Positions 1 through 8,313 of a stretch of 64,000 nt of DNA are shown here, in pieces. This DNA is from Candidatus Abyssobacteria bacterium SURF_17 (GTDB lineage: Bacteria; Abyssobacteria; SURF-5). Each line of letters opens with the position of its first letter. Position 1 is the first letter of the stretch. The notes beneath the pieces are model-generated. The model had not been told where the DNA came from, made no database searches, and saw nothing but the letters and a program-made list of their open reading frames with translations. The stretch covers positions 20,127 to 84,126 of the forward strand of contig QZKI01000143.1 in NCBI GenBank assembly GCA_003598055.1. The letters run 5' to 3'. A program made the translations under genes and the position numbers.

Positions 1-1563
1 AAAGCCATGGTCCTGACCATGGGGATTTGCCGCCAGCCATTGGATTCCAAGGTCGCGCGCGAAGTCGAGGCTGACCTCCGCGATGAGCGTTTCAACGAGG
101 ACCTGCGGCCGCATGACGTCGAGTTGCTCGATGACCCTGCTTATCACGGCGTAATCCTGCGGAGTCGCGATGATGATGAGCGAGTTCGTTGTCTTGTCCG
201 CGACGACCGACACCTCTTTATAGAATGTTCGGACGCCGGTGGTCAGTCCGGGCGCCGCCGCCCCTGCCTGCCCGGCGGCGGGGGTGGTAGTGCCGGCAAG
301 GCTCGTGAGGACGGCCGCCACTTCTTCGGCGAGCGCATTCTCAAGCCGGTACACATGAATGTTGTTAGCCTCGACCGGCGTGATCTTGTCGAGCTCGCGG
401 ACGAGGAACTGCACCTGTTCTGTGTCGAATTCGTTCGCCACCACAATCAAGGAATTCGTGCGTGAGTCGGGAATAATCTTCAGTTGGGTGGATGTCGTTC
501 CCGCGAGAGCGGCTTGAGGCTGTGCGGAAACGCGACGACGGGTGGTGCGCGGCGTGGGCACTCCCGGCGCGGCTGCGGCGCTGGGCTCGAGCGCCTGGAG
601 TATTTCCTGTGCCAATACGTCCGCTTGCGCATTGACGAGAGGGATAATAGTGATGGCCAGCTCGAAGCCCGGCACATCGATTTCCTTCACGATGTCCAGA
701 AGCCTCTTGATGTTCGACGAGGTCTCGGTGAGGATGATGGTGTTCGTGTTGGGATAGGCTGTGATATTCGCGTCGCGCGATATGAGCGGCGTCATTATTG
801 TTACGATCGCCTGGGCATCGGTATACTTCACGGGTATCAATTGCGTTATTATCTGGTCCCCTTCATGGACTTTCGTTGCCTCTCGTCCAACGCTTACCGG
901 AATGCTTTTCTGCGTCGCAGTCCTGCTGGGGACGACCTTTATCACTGCCCCCATCGGCACAAGAGAGAATCCATTGAGCTCGAGGATTGACTCAAACACG
1001 CCGTAAACCTCGGTCTTGGGAACCCGCTTCGGCGCTATCACGGTGACCGTTCCCTTGACTCCCGGGTCAATGATGAAATTCTTGCCGGTCACTCGGCTCA
1101 TAACATCAATGACTTCTATTATGGGAGCATTATCGAAGTTGATAGAGATATCATTGTTGCTCTCAATTGACAGTGGCCGACGCGGCTCCGGACGCGGTGC
1201 GACCGTGCGCTCACTTGGGGCCTGGGGAGGCGATGTCGGCCTCGGAGGCGCAGTTCTACGCGGTGTGGGCGGCCTTGCAGGCGTCTCCGGCTGGGCGGCG
1301 GGCGCGGGCGGTTGCTCTCGTACGGGCGGTTCTTGCTGCTCTGTCTCCTCAACAGGTGTTTGTCCCAATGGTGCTTGCTCCGGACTGGGCGGCTGAGGCG
1401 ACGCCGGGAACAGTGAATCTTCTTCGCCGACGGCAGGCTCGGTGGGTTCCTGGTTGTCCGTTTCCTGCTCTGCGGCTTGCTCCTGCGCGAGAGCATGAGA
1501 ACCAAAGGTGAGAGCGAGAACGAGAAGAATAAACACGAGGATACACATCCGATCCCTAATCAT
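1..1563 (-). CDS. gspD: Type II secretion system secretin GspD, 3'-truncated by window edge
   Basis: The frame stays open from an ATG at 1563 to the left edge, so 521 codons are visible and the C-terminal part of the secretin barrel is missing. The protein starts with a hydrophobic signal peptide ending at about residue 27 (HALAQ), followed by a long Pro/Glu/Gln-rich stretch to about residue 130. An N0-type domain follows (SINFDNAPIIEVIDVMSR, then GKNFIIDP and GTVTVIAP), then N1-N3-like repeats (KIIPDSRTNSLIVVAN) and the start of the secretin domain (RPQVLVETLIAEVSLDFA). Such proteins form the outer-membrane channel of type II secretion. GGGAG lies about 10 bases before the start. It is 53 bases downstream of gspC and probably co-transcribed with it. 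The family is clear; a type IV pilus secretin is less likely because of the GspC neighbour. Confidence 0.9.
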   Translation of the reverse strand, partial: MIRDRMCILVFILLVLALTFGSHALAQEQAAEQETDNQEPTEPAVGEEDSLFPASPQPPSPEQAPLGQTPVEETEQQEPPVREQPPAPAAQPETPARPPTPRRTAPPRPTSPPQAPSERTVAPRPEPRRPLSIESNNDISINFDNAPIIEVIDVMSRVTGKNFIIDPGVKGTVTVIAPKRVPKTEVYGVFESILELNGFSLVPMGAVIKVVPSRTATQKSIPVSVGREATKVHEGDQIITQLIPVKYTDAQAIVTIMTPLISRDANITAYPNTNTIILTETSSNIKRLLDIVKEIDVPGFELAITIIPLVNAQADVLAQEILQALEPSAAAAPGVPTPRTTRRRVSAQPQAALAGTTSTQLKIIPDSRTNSLIVVANEFDTEQVQFLVRELDKITPVEANNIHVYRLENALAEEVAAVLTSLAGTTTPAAGQAGAAAPGLTTGVRTFYKEVSVVADKTTNSLIIIATPQDYAVISRVIEQLDVMRPQVLVETLIAEVSLDFARDLGIQWLAANPHGQDHGF

Positions 1564-1616
1564 TCGATTGATTCTCCCGCTGTGGGTCCTTCGCTGTCCA
1601 TCCTGCTGAGTGCGCC

Positions 1617-2552
1617 TTATCGTATCTTGTATACGAGCGTTCTGTGGCGTCCATCTCGCTCAACCACTACGCGTATCTCAGGCGCATTTTGGAGACGGCT
1701 GCCCAGACCAAGGACATCATCAAATGTATTGACGCGAATTCCATTGACGCTCTTTATGACATCTCCGGACTGAATGCCGGACTGCTCGACGACCGGGCCG
1801 GAACCAAGCGCGTCGATTCGGATGCCGGAAGGCTTGTTGTCCACGGTATTTGGACTTGTCCGGAATTGGTTCAGAACCTGACCGATATTCGAGCCCACTT
1901 CCTCCATCAGTTTGCTCCGATTGATGTAGCGCAGGTTTTCATTCACCACCCGTAGCGCTTCCTCTTGCGGCGGCGAAGAACTTCGGGCGGGAGGACGGAA
2001 CGCAGCGGTTCGGTCGACGCGGGAAAACGGCGCAGCCATTTGGGGCCCTTCTTCTACGAACGACATTGGGAGAATCTCGCGTCTCCCGGCGCGGGATATT
2101 ACCACTTCGTTCTCGCGCACTTCCTCCAGCTTCGCGTCCGCCACGATGAAATCACCGGTTCCGTATGTGTCCTCGACTCTGCTTCTCTTGTCGCGAATGA
2201 CGGCGAAGCTCAGGTCGGGTGAGTCCGCTGCGACGCATCCGAGCAGCTCCAGATCGAGTGTTGTCTCCGGCAGCTTCTCCTCGGTCGCTTTCTGCGCGGC
2301 GACGTTGGCCAAAGAGCGTGCTCCGAATAGATTGCTGTTCTTGAGAGACGCATATTCGGCGGCCGGCTTCACCGTAGTGCGGTTTACGACGGCCGGGTTA
2401 AGAGAGGGCGGCTCTGTCAGCGGTTCAGGTATGGCCGGTTGACCCGCAAACAAAAAGCGGATTGCCTGGAAAAGAAAAAATACCACCACGCCTGTGAGCA
2501 GAATGTCAACCACCCAAAATCCTGCCCGTATGTGTTGAATTCTCGCCGGCAA
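1617..2552 (-). CDS. gspC: Type II secretion system protein GspC with PDZ domain
   Basis: This 311-residue protein has one N-terminal membrane helix (about residues 12-35), a periplasmic homology-region-like beta domain (about 85-165, LDLELLGCVAADSPDLSFAV and VISRAGRREILPM) and a C-terminal PDZ domain (about 215-311, GSGPVVEQSGIQSGDVIKSV). This is the architecture of GspC, the inner-membrane clamp that contacts the GspD secretin and helps recruit substrates. The start is a TTG at 2552, supported by GGAGG six bases upstream and by the conserved layout; no better ATG lies nearby. It leads a gspC-gspD operon behind a strong promoter at 2588-2616. The middle part (170-215) is low complexity. Confidence 0.87.
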   Translation of the reverse strand: MPARIQHIRAGFWVVDILLTGVVVFFLFQAIRFLFAGQPAIPEPLTEPPSLNPAVVNRTTVKPAAEYASLKNSNLFGARSLANVAAQKATEEKLPETTLDLELLGCVAADSPDLSFAVIRDKRSRVEDTYGTGDFIVADAKLEEVRENEVVISRAGRREILPMSFVEEGPQMAAPFSRVDRTAAFRPPARSSSPPQEEALRVVNENLRYINRSKLMEEVGSNIGQVLNQFRTSPNTVDNKPSGIRIDALGSGPVVEQSGIQSGDVIKSVNGIRVNTFDDVLGLGSRLQNAPEIRVVVERDGRHRTLVYKIR

Positions 2553-2587
2553 GTAATTCCTCCGACAGCAACATTGCCGTTTTCATA

Positions 2588-2616
2588 ATTATAAACTCTA
2601 CCAAAAGCAAAGTCAA
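2588..2616 (-). promoter_or_regulatory. Sigma70-type promoter for gspC-gspD
   Basis: On the minus strand TTGACT (2616-2611) and a perfect TATAAT (2593-2588) are separated by 17 bases, and the -10 box lies about 35 bases before the gspC start. This is close to consensus, so the secretion genes are probably expressed constitutively rather than through an activator. Confidence 0.75.
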
Positions 2617-2754
2617 TTGGCTAATACGGATAAGCTATGCGACGAGGATGATGATCATACGGTGCGAAAGTCCTGCGGGGGGTGCGGCGCGTCATGCCCT
2701 GCGTTGCATGATGAATTGCGGGTTATCCCCGGTGAAAGCAGGAGGATTTTCATA

Positions 2755-3300
2755 CTAGGCAAGGCCGCGTTGGGGAATGACGTAGGGACCCTCGGGAATG
2801 ACGGCTATTGCGCTTTCGCATGCTTCATTCGCAAGCGCACGTGAGACAGCATCTGTGACATTCGCAACTCGAGTAGCAAAGGTGAAGGGCCACTCGTCGT
2901 CGGCCAGGCCAGTCGAGAAGAGATATATCTTGCCTTTGCGCAACGCTTTCACGAGCATTTCCACTTCCCATTGGTCAACGACGAAGTTGTCCGGATTTGA
3001 GATGTGAGTCAGAAATTCGTCATAGGTACCGAATAGGGCCAAATCTTCGAGCATATGACGGAATTCGATGCTGCCAAGTCCCTGAGAACACTCTGCCGCG
3101 AGGATAATGCTCCCGCCGGGCCTGAGAATGTCAAGGGCGCCCACAAGTCCTTTGATGGCCTGATAGTAGGTGGTATCGAGCGGATACCCTGCGGCCGTCG
3201 TCACGACCACGTCAAAAAACTCTTCGGAGCGTACCACGCAATATCGCTTGGCGAATGCGCACGCATGCTCGTGCGCAACTCTGTGGTCACCGAATGGCCG
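2755..3300 (-). pseudogene. C-terminal remnant of LarA-type nickel-dependent lactate racemase
   Basis: The open frame encodes about 180 residues that match the C-terminal half of LarA (DUF2088 family, usually about 420 residues): a GYPLD signature in VVVTTAAGYPLDTTYYQA, then RPGGSIILAAECSQGLGS, VVDQWEVEML and the closing VIPEGPYVI. LarA racemises lactate and related 2-hydroxy acids with a pincer nickel cofactor. The homology begins abruptly at 3300, at the stop codon of the neighbouring TIR-type gene, with no LarA N-terminus attached. The internal GTG at 3237 is unlikely to be a true start because LarA-like sequence continues upstream of it. A matching N-terminal fragment lies at 5477-5719, so I read this as a gene broken by the insertion between them. 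The match is from family memory, not a database search. Confidence 0.72.
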
Positions 3301-4485
3301 TTAACCTGCCGCGCCAGTGAGATGGTCCTCAAGTTTTGGACGAATCTGAAAGAGATGCCCCTCAGGCAGAAGCGCTTTCATTTCGTCACAGCAGCGACCA
3401 TAACGGGCATACGAGCCGCAGCCATAGTCGCAAGCTGGTTCATGACAAACTACATAAAGCGATCTCTCTGTGCGGCGTCTCGAAAGTATCGATCGCCATT
3501 CCTTCACTTGCATCACAGGCTGGTTGACCGCCTTCAAGAACTTTTCTCCCTGGAGAACGATCACAACACGTGGCGCGTGACGCAGAATGGTTGCACGGAA
3601 CTCAGAGAACAGAGGGCTATCCGCGCTGAGACCGGCATCTGGATCAATGGCGTTCGCGGCCAGCAGGGCAAGCTCGACCCACGGCTTTGTTTGTGCCCGC
3701 AGATAGGGCAGCACGGCATTCACTGTGAGATCGCCTCCGACACCTTGGGTCCGTGTGTCTAGCTCGCCAGGGAGAATCGTTACCGGATAATGGATCGCCT
3801 CGCGAAGGCGTCCAGCAATTGCCAAGTTGTTCGTAACAACGGGAATGCGAAGTCCGCTCTCGATGAGTTGGTCCGCAATGACAAGGGTCAGGGAACCTGA
3901 ATCCAGAAGGATCCCGTGAATTTCTGGAAGCACGAATTTCTCCAAAACCAATCGAGCGATTCTCATTTTCGCTTCATAGTTTGTGTAGAGGCGAGAATCG
4001 TAGAAATCACCGTACTCCTCGATTGACTTTTCGGATGCGGAACCGCTTGAGACCACCTCGAGCAGCTTTTTCGTGGCAATAGAACGAGCGCTCTCACAGA
4101 ATGTTACTGCTTTGTCCGTAACCTCTTGGAGACGCTCTCGATTGAATCGAATATATTCCGTGATTGAGGGAATCATGCCTAGATCCTCAATGCCCTCTTC
4201 GACGAACGCAAGAATCGGTAATGCCAAGGCGTAAGCCATTCCAACCTCTGAGCTAATCCAGCTGCTTGTCATTGACCCCGCCAAAGAGGATGGTGTGACG
4301 ATGGCGACCAAACATGATGATTTCATTATTTCTGAACGAACCTTCACTGGGACTGGGCTCGGACTTGGTCGATCTGCGATGATTGGGGAAAGCCCAGCCG
4401 AACGCGCAATTGACTTGAAATAGTCGATCAGAAATTCGTCTTTCTCTGAGAAAGAACAACTGAAGAATGCTCTGATCTCATTCAT
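3301..4485 (-). CDS. TIR-like domain fused to DeoR-type sensor (ISOCOT) domain
   Basis: The protein has 394 residues from the ATG at 4485, chosen because GGGAG lies six bases upstream; an ATG at 4497 overlaps that site. Residues 1-120 look like a TIR/TIR_2 domain: RAFFSCSFSEKDE strand and helix, SSCLVAIVTPSSLAGS, then SSWISSEVGMAYALALP, where Glu80 sits where the NAD-cleaving glutamate of active TIR domains lies. Residues about 171-320 look like the effector domain of DeoR-family regulators: GILLDSGSLTLVIADQL, VVTNNLAIAGRL, ILPGELDTRTQGVGGDL and LALLAANAIDPDAGLS. No helix-turn-helix is present. The C-terminal 75 residues are Cys- and Arg-rich and unassigned. In known DeoR proteins this fold binds phosphorylated sugars; a sensor controlling a TIR enzyme is my inference. 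The upstream partner is the membrane protein at 4797. The gene looks less GC-rich than its neighbours. Confidence 0.7.
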   Translation of the reverse strand: MNEIRAFFSCSFSEKDEFLIDYFKSIARSAGLSPIIADRPSPSPVPVKVRSEIMKSSCLVAIVTPSSLAGSMTSSWISSEVGMAYALALPILAFVEEGIEDLGMIPSITEYIRFNRERLQEVTDKAVTFCESARSIATKKLLEVVSSGSASEKSIEEYGDFYDSRLYTNYEAKMRIARLVLEKFVLPEIHGILLDSGSLTLVIADQLIESGLRIPVVTNNLAIAGRLREAIHYPVTILPGELDTRTQGVGGDLTVNAVLPYLRAQTKPWVELALLAANAIDPDAGLSADSPLFSEFRATILRHAPRVVIVLQGEKFLKAVNQPVMQVKEWRSILSRRRTERSLYVVCHEPACDYGCGSYARYGRCCDEMKALLPEGHLFQIRPKLEDHLTGAAG

Positions 4486-4796
4486 ATTCTCTCCCATTCT
4501 GCGACATAGCGGGTGTACTCGTCACCCCATCCCGCTGAATCGCTAGGAGACTTTAACTCGGGGAATCGACGAAATAACAAGAAAGACATGCAACGCCCTG
4601 AAAAAGGGTCAGGGCATAGACTTCTCCATGTTCGTGAACGAGAGCCAGTGTTTGGTCTCTTCTCCTTTCGGCGGCCTCCCATTGTCGGTCGTGCGACGCG
4701 GAGATAGCTAGGCTCGCAGAGCTTCTCCTGTGCACCGACGATGGGGTGTCTGGTCCTCACAAGAGCTCTTTTCTTCGCCGCTTGCGAGGGCACATG
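4486..4796 (-). other. Gap inside the TIR/membrane module, with one hairpin
   Basis: No convincing gene lies in these 311 bases between the membrane protein and the TIR gene. A 7-bp perfect stem (GCCCTGA at 4595-4601, TCAGGGC at 4609-4615, loop of 7) is present, without a following T-run on the minus strand. A 103-codon minus-strand frame fills the gap from a GTG at 4793, but its Arg/Ser-rich composition and lack of a ribosome binding site make it doubtful. The hairpin could attenuate or process the transcript. Confidence 0.4.
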
Positions 4797-5342
4797 TTAT
4801 TGTTGCGAGCATTTCATCATTCCTATGATCCTCATCCATGGAAACAAATAGACCACTAACATTACATACATGGTGATGAACAATCGTGGAACCCAAATCT
4901 CGACTTGGGTGAGCGGTACGTACTTCGAGGAATCCTTACCGCTACCCAGAGCCGCCCATTCGGCTCTGTACGGGGCTGTCGGGAGATGCTTTTCCATACG
5001 GTGGACTATATTGAATTTCTCATTGCTTAATTGGCGATACGATGCCACAAGCCGGTGCCAGAACACCGATACCACGATTCCAGCAAATGGGATGACGAAG
5101 AGCAAACGCCTTATTTCCTCGGCTGTTTCCTTTGAACAGAGGAAGGCAATTGCCGCACAAAGGCCAGTATTGAGCGTGAGAAAGAAGGTGTTTGAGGATT
5201 GCCTTCGGTCTGCGAGTTTGTCCAAATAGCTCAAGTAGAGTTTGTATTGCTCTAAGTACGATTCCGAAGGTTCGCCCGGTTTCAGAATATCCGGCGGAAC
5301 GTTAAAGAGAGCGTCATCGGCAGATGTATTGTCGCGCGCCAT
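4797..5342 (-). CDS. Small three-helix membrane protein, partner of TIR gene
   Basis: The 181-residue protein begins with about 30 polar residues, then a characteristic helix LEQYKLYLSYLDKLADRRQ leading into a first membrane segment (about 50-70, NTFFLTLNTGLCAAIAFLC). A second segment lies at about 82-103 (LLFVIPFAGIVVSVFWHRLV), followed by a soluble loop, and a third at about 152-172 (VPRLFITMYVMLVVYLFPW). The start has AGAGG about seven bases upstream. Small proteins with this N-terminal RRQ-x3-N-x-FFL motif are known to me as an uncharacterised family, sometimes labelled RipA-like; I am not certain of the name. Membrane proteins of this size next to TIR or nucleotide-signalling genes often act as effectors of defence systems (compare SLATT domains), which is an inference from context here. 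Confidence 0.68.
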   Translation of the reverse strand: MARDNTSADDALFNVPPDILKPGEPSESYLEQYKLYLSYLDKLADRRQSSNTFFLTLNTGLCAAIAFLCSKETAEEIRRLLFVIPFAGIVVSVFWHRLVASYRQLSNEKFNIVHRMEKHLPTAPYRAEWAALGSGKDSSKYVPLTQVEIWVPRLFITMYVMLVVYLFPWMRIIGMMKCSQQ

Positions 5343-5476
5343 TGTTCAGCCTCTTGAGATTGTTCTTTGTCCACTTGTGAATCTTGTCGTTGTACAAGGC
5401 TGTATTTGGTCTGACACACGCCCTATCGCTACGTCTGGCCTGTACAGACTTCATCAACGTCCGACAACGTAACTGC

Positions 5477-5719
5477 CTATCCAGTGGCCAGGCTTTTGCA
5501 AATCGCTTCGTCCTTTCGGAGCAGTTCAGAAAGCGTCGGGGTTAACAGCAGTGGACTTATTATAGCATAGCGGCCAAATATGTTCAACCCGTGGCGCCGA
5601 GAGTATTTGGCGACGGGGTCCTGAAGATAAGGCATCTCTCCCGTTCGAAAAACCGTGACTGCATCAGCTCTTAGCTCTATATCGAGCCCCTGCCGATCAT
5701 ACTTAAGTTTCAGTCTCAT
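5477..5719 (-). pseudogene. N-terminal remnant of LarA-like gene
   Basis: From the ATG at 5719 the first 40 or so residues (MRLKLKYDRQGLDIELRADA, then VTVFRTGEMPYLQDPVAKYS) follow the usual LarA N-terminal pattern: a short beta hairpin and a 'VP-x-L-x-DP-x-A' segment. After about residue 42 the similarity is unclear and the frame stops at 5477. AAGGAG lies 12 bases before the ATG. The residues corresponding to about 45-260 of LarA are not found anywhere in the window, while the C-terminal part lies at 2755-3300 on the same strand. This suggests one larA gene whose middle was replaced by the TIR/membrane module. The fragment is short, so the assignment is tentative. Confidence 0.5.
5559..5587 (-). 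promoter_or_regulatory. Promoter of the TIR/membrane module
   Basis: Reading the minus strand, TTGAAC (5587-5582) and a perfect TATAAT (5564-5559) are 17 bases apart. It lies just after the recognisable LarA N-terminal homology ends and points into the module, predicting a leader of about 210 bases before the membrane-protein start at 5342. Confidence 0.6.
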
Positions 5720-6116
5720 CCTGCGCTCATACTCCTTGATGAATCTGTTCCGCGATTCGCGATTGGGGACACTCTTCTGCAGGTGCAAACTCATTCGCAT
5801 GGTTTTTCGGCCTTTTTCACCATGCAAATGCGAATGAATTCGCACCTGCAAAATTGCAGGACGCATTCTGATGAGGGCCACTCTTGCATTTAACCATACA
5901 TCTCTCCTGAAGTCAACAAGTTGCAGCGCCTCAAGACCACTTGCCGGCACTGCCCCCGGCACTGGCCGCCAGTTGAATGCGGTCGCCGATTGTGGTATCC
6001 TTTGAATGGTGTCAAGATTGGGTGATTTTGCCGCAGACCATGGCACAAGAGAGTGATTCTCGTTCCGAACGGAAAGACGACGCAATCCTAGCTATTCGGG
6101 TCCAGAGGAGGCTGAA
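5720..6116. other. Intergenic region holding a palindromic repeat
   Basis: This 397-base stretch separates the larA remnant from mdh. The only structure I see is the palindromic element at 5778-5850. A long minus-strand frame runs through it but crosses the repeat and has no family resemblance, so I do not call a gene. An AGAGGAGG ribosome binding site for mdh lies at the right end. Confidence 0.5.
5778..5850. repeat. Dispersed palindromic repeat, copy 1
   Basis: Two nested perfect arms make a long hairpin: TGCAGGTGC (5778-5786) with GCACCTGCA (5842-5850), and CATTCGCAT (5792-5800) with ATGCGAATG (5828-5836), around an AT/GC-mixed loop. Related elements with the same AGGTGCGAATTCATTCGCA-type core occur at 25234, 26686 and 51709. 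It resembles REP- or MITE-like non-coding repeats. Confidence 0.75.
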
Positions 6117-7046
6117 ATGAGCAAGATCACGATGGTTGGAGCGGGCAATGTCGGGGCGACCGCAGTTCAGCATATTGCACAAAAAGAGCTGTGCGAGGAA
6201 CTGGTGATGATTGATGTCGTGGAGGGTTTACCTCAAGGGAAAGGGCTGGACATGTGGGAGTCGGCTCCCCTTTGCGGGTCGGACACGCATGTCGAGGGAA
6301 CCAACGACATGAAGGCTATGAAGGATTCGGACCTCGTCCTGATAACGGCGGGTTTAGCGCGGAAACCCGGCATGTCACGTTCTGACCTGTTGGATAAGAA
6401 TGCCGAAATAGTTGGCGGAATCGTCGAGCACATAGTTCGGCATGCGCCCAAGGCGATCATTATGGTGGTCACCAATCCGCTTGACGTAATGACATACCTT
6501 GCGTATCGGGTCTCCGGCTTTGCGAGAGAGCGCGTCTTCGGGATGGCCGGCGTGCTGGACTCGGCAAGGTTGTGCAGCTTCGTCGCCATGGAGCTGGGGG
6601 TATCCGTGAAAGACACTCAGGCGCTTGTCCTCGGGGGACATGGCGACTCCATGGTTCCGTTGCCTCGATATACAACCGTTGCAGGCATCCCGATTACTCA
6701 ACTGATGGACCAGGCTGCAATCGATAGAATCCTTGACCGAACGCGCAAAGCCGGCGGTGAAATTGTGGCTTTGTTGAAAACCGGGAGCGCTTATTATTCG
6801 CCCGGCGCATCTCTGGCCGAGATGGTCGAGGCGGTTGTGAAGAACAAGAGAAGAGTGCTCCCTTGCGCGGCTATCCTTCAGGGAGAATATGGCCTCAAGG
6901 ATGTCTGTGCGGGAGTGCCTGTGTTGCTGGGGCAAAAGGGCATTGAGAAAATCGTCGAAGTGAAACTCGAACCCTCCGAAATCGAGACACTAAGAAAGTC
7001 GGCTGAGGATGTGAAACAGGACATAGCCCGCCTGAAGCTGCCATGA
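6117..7046 (+). CDS. mdh: Malate dehydrogenase, LDH-like type
   Basis: This 309-residue cytosolic enzyme interconverts malate and oxaloacetate with NAD in the TCA cycle. The Rossmann glycine motif GAGNVGAT is at residues 8-15 and an acidic Asp33 ends the second strand, favouring NAD over NADP. Substrate-binding Arg82 and Arg88 (ARKPGMSR) and Arg151, with Asp148 and catalytic His175 (GGHGDSM), are all present; Arg at position 82 separates malate from lactate dehydrogenases. The length is normal for the type-3, LDH-like group. AGAGGAGG precedes the ATG. The stop overlaps the alr start in ATGA, so the two are translationally coupled. Confidence 0.95.
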   Translation: MSKITMVGAGNVGATAVQHIAQKELCEELVMIDVVEGLPQGKGLDMWESAPLCGSDTHVEGTNDMKAMKDSDLVLITAGLARKPGMSRSDLLDKNAEIVGGIVEHIVRHAPKAIIMVVTNPLDVMTYLAYRVSGFARERVFGMAGVLDSARLCSFVAMELGVSVKDTQALVLGGHGDSMVPLPRYTTVAGIPITQLMDQAAIDRILDRTRKAGGEIVALLKTGSAYYSPGASLAEMVEAVVKNKRRVLPCAAILQGEYGLKDVCAGVPVLLGQKGIEKIVEVKLEPSEIETLRKSAEDVKQDIARLKLP

Positions 7047-8194
7047 GCGCTCCAGACCGACTTACAGAGCTTCGGTCCACGAGGGCGGTTGTTGACCTCT
7101 CGGCCGTCGAGCATAATGTGTCCAGGATTCGGGACCTTATAGGCGGACGTACCGAACTGCTGGCCGTGGTGAAGGCTGATGCCTACGGGCATGGAGCGGT
7201 TCCGGTCGCTCGCGCATGCGAGCGCGCGGGGGCGGCAGCGCTCGGCGTGGCGATGGTGGAGGAGGGCATCGAACTGCGGAGAGTCGGGATTCGGCTGCCC
7301 ATATTGGTTCAGTGCTGCGTCGCGGAACGCGAGATAGACGCCGCCTTGGAACACGGTCTGATGCTGACAGTCGGCTCATCTGATTTTGCGGAGAGGATCT
7401 CGCAGGGGGCGTTGGCTGCTGGCGTCACGGCGGTGGTTCACGCCGATATTGATACAGGCATGGGAAGAATCGGCTTCGCGGCAGAGACAGCCGTCAGAGA
7501 GATTGAAAGAGTCAACAGGCTGCCGGGCGTGATGCTGGATGGTGTATACACGCATTTTTCGAGCTCCGAAATCGAGAATGATTCGTTTACCTTGAACCAG
7601 TTGCAGCTTTTCAAGAAACTCGTGAGCGAACTTGCCGAGTGCGGCATCAGGCCGTCGAGGGTACATGCGGCCAACAGCGGAGGCGTCATCAATTACCCGG
7701 AATCGCACCTTGACATGGTCAGGCCCGGGCTTATTCTGTACGGCATCTATCCGCATCCGGCTTTGAAAAACAAAATCGACCTCAAACCAGCACTCAGATT
7801 CGTGACCGCCATCGTCTTCTTGAAGGATGTTCTTGCCGGCACGCCGCTCGGGTACGGTCAGACGTTTGTCGCGTCACGACGGATGAAGGTCGCGACAGTC
7901 AACGTCGGCTATGCGGACGGCTACCCATGGCGGCTCTCGAACAATGCCAAGGTGATTGTGAGAGACGTGCTCGTGCCCGTGGTAGGTAGAGTGAGCATGG
8001 ACCAATTGCTCATTGATGTGAGTGGCGTTAACGAGGTCGCGCTTGGGGACAGGGTGACACTGCTGGGACGCGATGAGTCACAGTGCATTACGGCGGAGGA
8101 AATGGCCGTATGGGCGGGGACAATTCCTTATGAGATAGCATGCGGTATCAGCAAGCGAGTGCCACGAGAATATCGGGGCGAACAAGGAACTTGA
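7043..8194 (+). CDS. alr: Alanine racemase
   Basis: The 383-residue enzyme makes D-alanine for peptidoglycan using pyridoxal phosphate. The cofactor lysine is Lys44 in AVVKADAYGHG, the TIM-barrel N-terminal domain runs to about residue 240, and the C-terminal beta domain carries the second catalytic tyrosine in VGYADGYPWR. The GRVSMDQ and IPYEIACGIS motifs typical of the family are present near the C-terminus, so it is complete. It overlaps mdh by four bases, an arrangement of metabolic and cell-wall genes without obvious functional link. A gap of 119 bases separates it from the moxR operon. Confidence 0.95.
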   Translation: MSAPDRLTELRSTRAVVDLSAVEHNVSRIRDLIGGRTELLAVVKADAYGHGAVPVARACERAGAAALGVAMVEEGIELRRVGIRLPILVQCCVAEREIDAALEHGLMLTVGSSDFAERISQGALAAGVTAVVHADIDTGMGRIGFAAETAVREIERVNRLPGVMLDGVYTHFSSSEIENDSFTLNQLQLFKKLVSELAECGIRPSRVHAANSGGVINYPESHLDMVRPGLILYGIYPHPALKNKIDLKPALRFVTAIVFLKDVLAGTPLGYGQTFVASRRMKVATVNVGYADGYPWRLSNNAKVIVRDVLVPVVGRVSMDQLLIDVSGVNEVALGDRVTLLGRDESQCITAEEMAVWAGTIPYEIACGISKRVPREYRGEQGT

Positions 8195-8313
8195 CCGGAA
8201 CCCCATTTTGGAGACACACTTAAGGGGGAGTGCAAAGGCCGGGCTAATCATGGATTCCCCGACTGTGACACTTTCATGGAAAGGGTTGAAAGGGTAGAGA
8301 GAGTAAGAGGAGA

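Noticed and set aside
2617..2844. A plus-strand frame with CGGCGASC cysteines
   Set aside because: Most of it lies antisense to the larA fragment, starts with TTG and has no family match.
4482..4793. A 103-codon minus-strand frame filling the gap in the TIR module
   Set aside because: Weak GTG start, no ribosome site and composition biased to Arg and Ser without structure.
5720..6085. Extension of the larA N-terminal fragment to a 202-residue protein
   Set aside because: The extra part crosses a palindromic repeat and has no homology; LarA normally begins at MRLKLKYDR.
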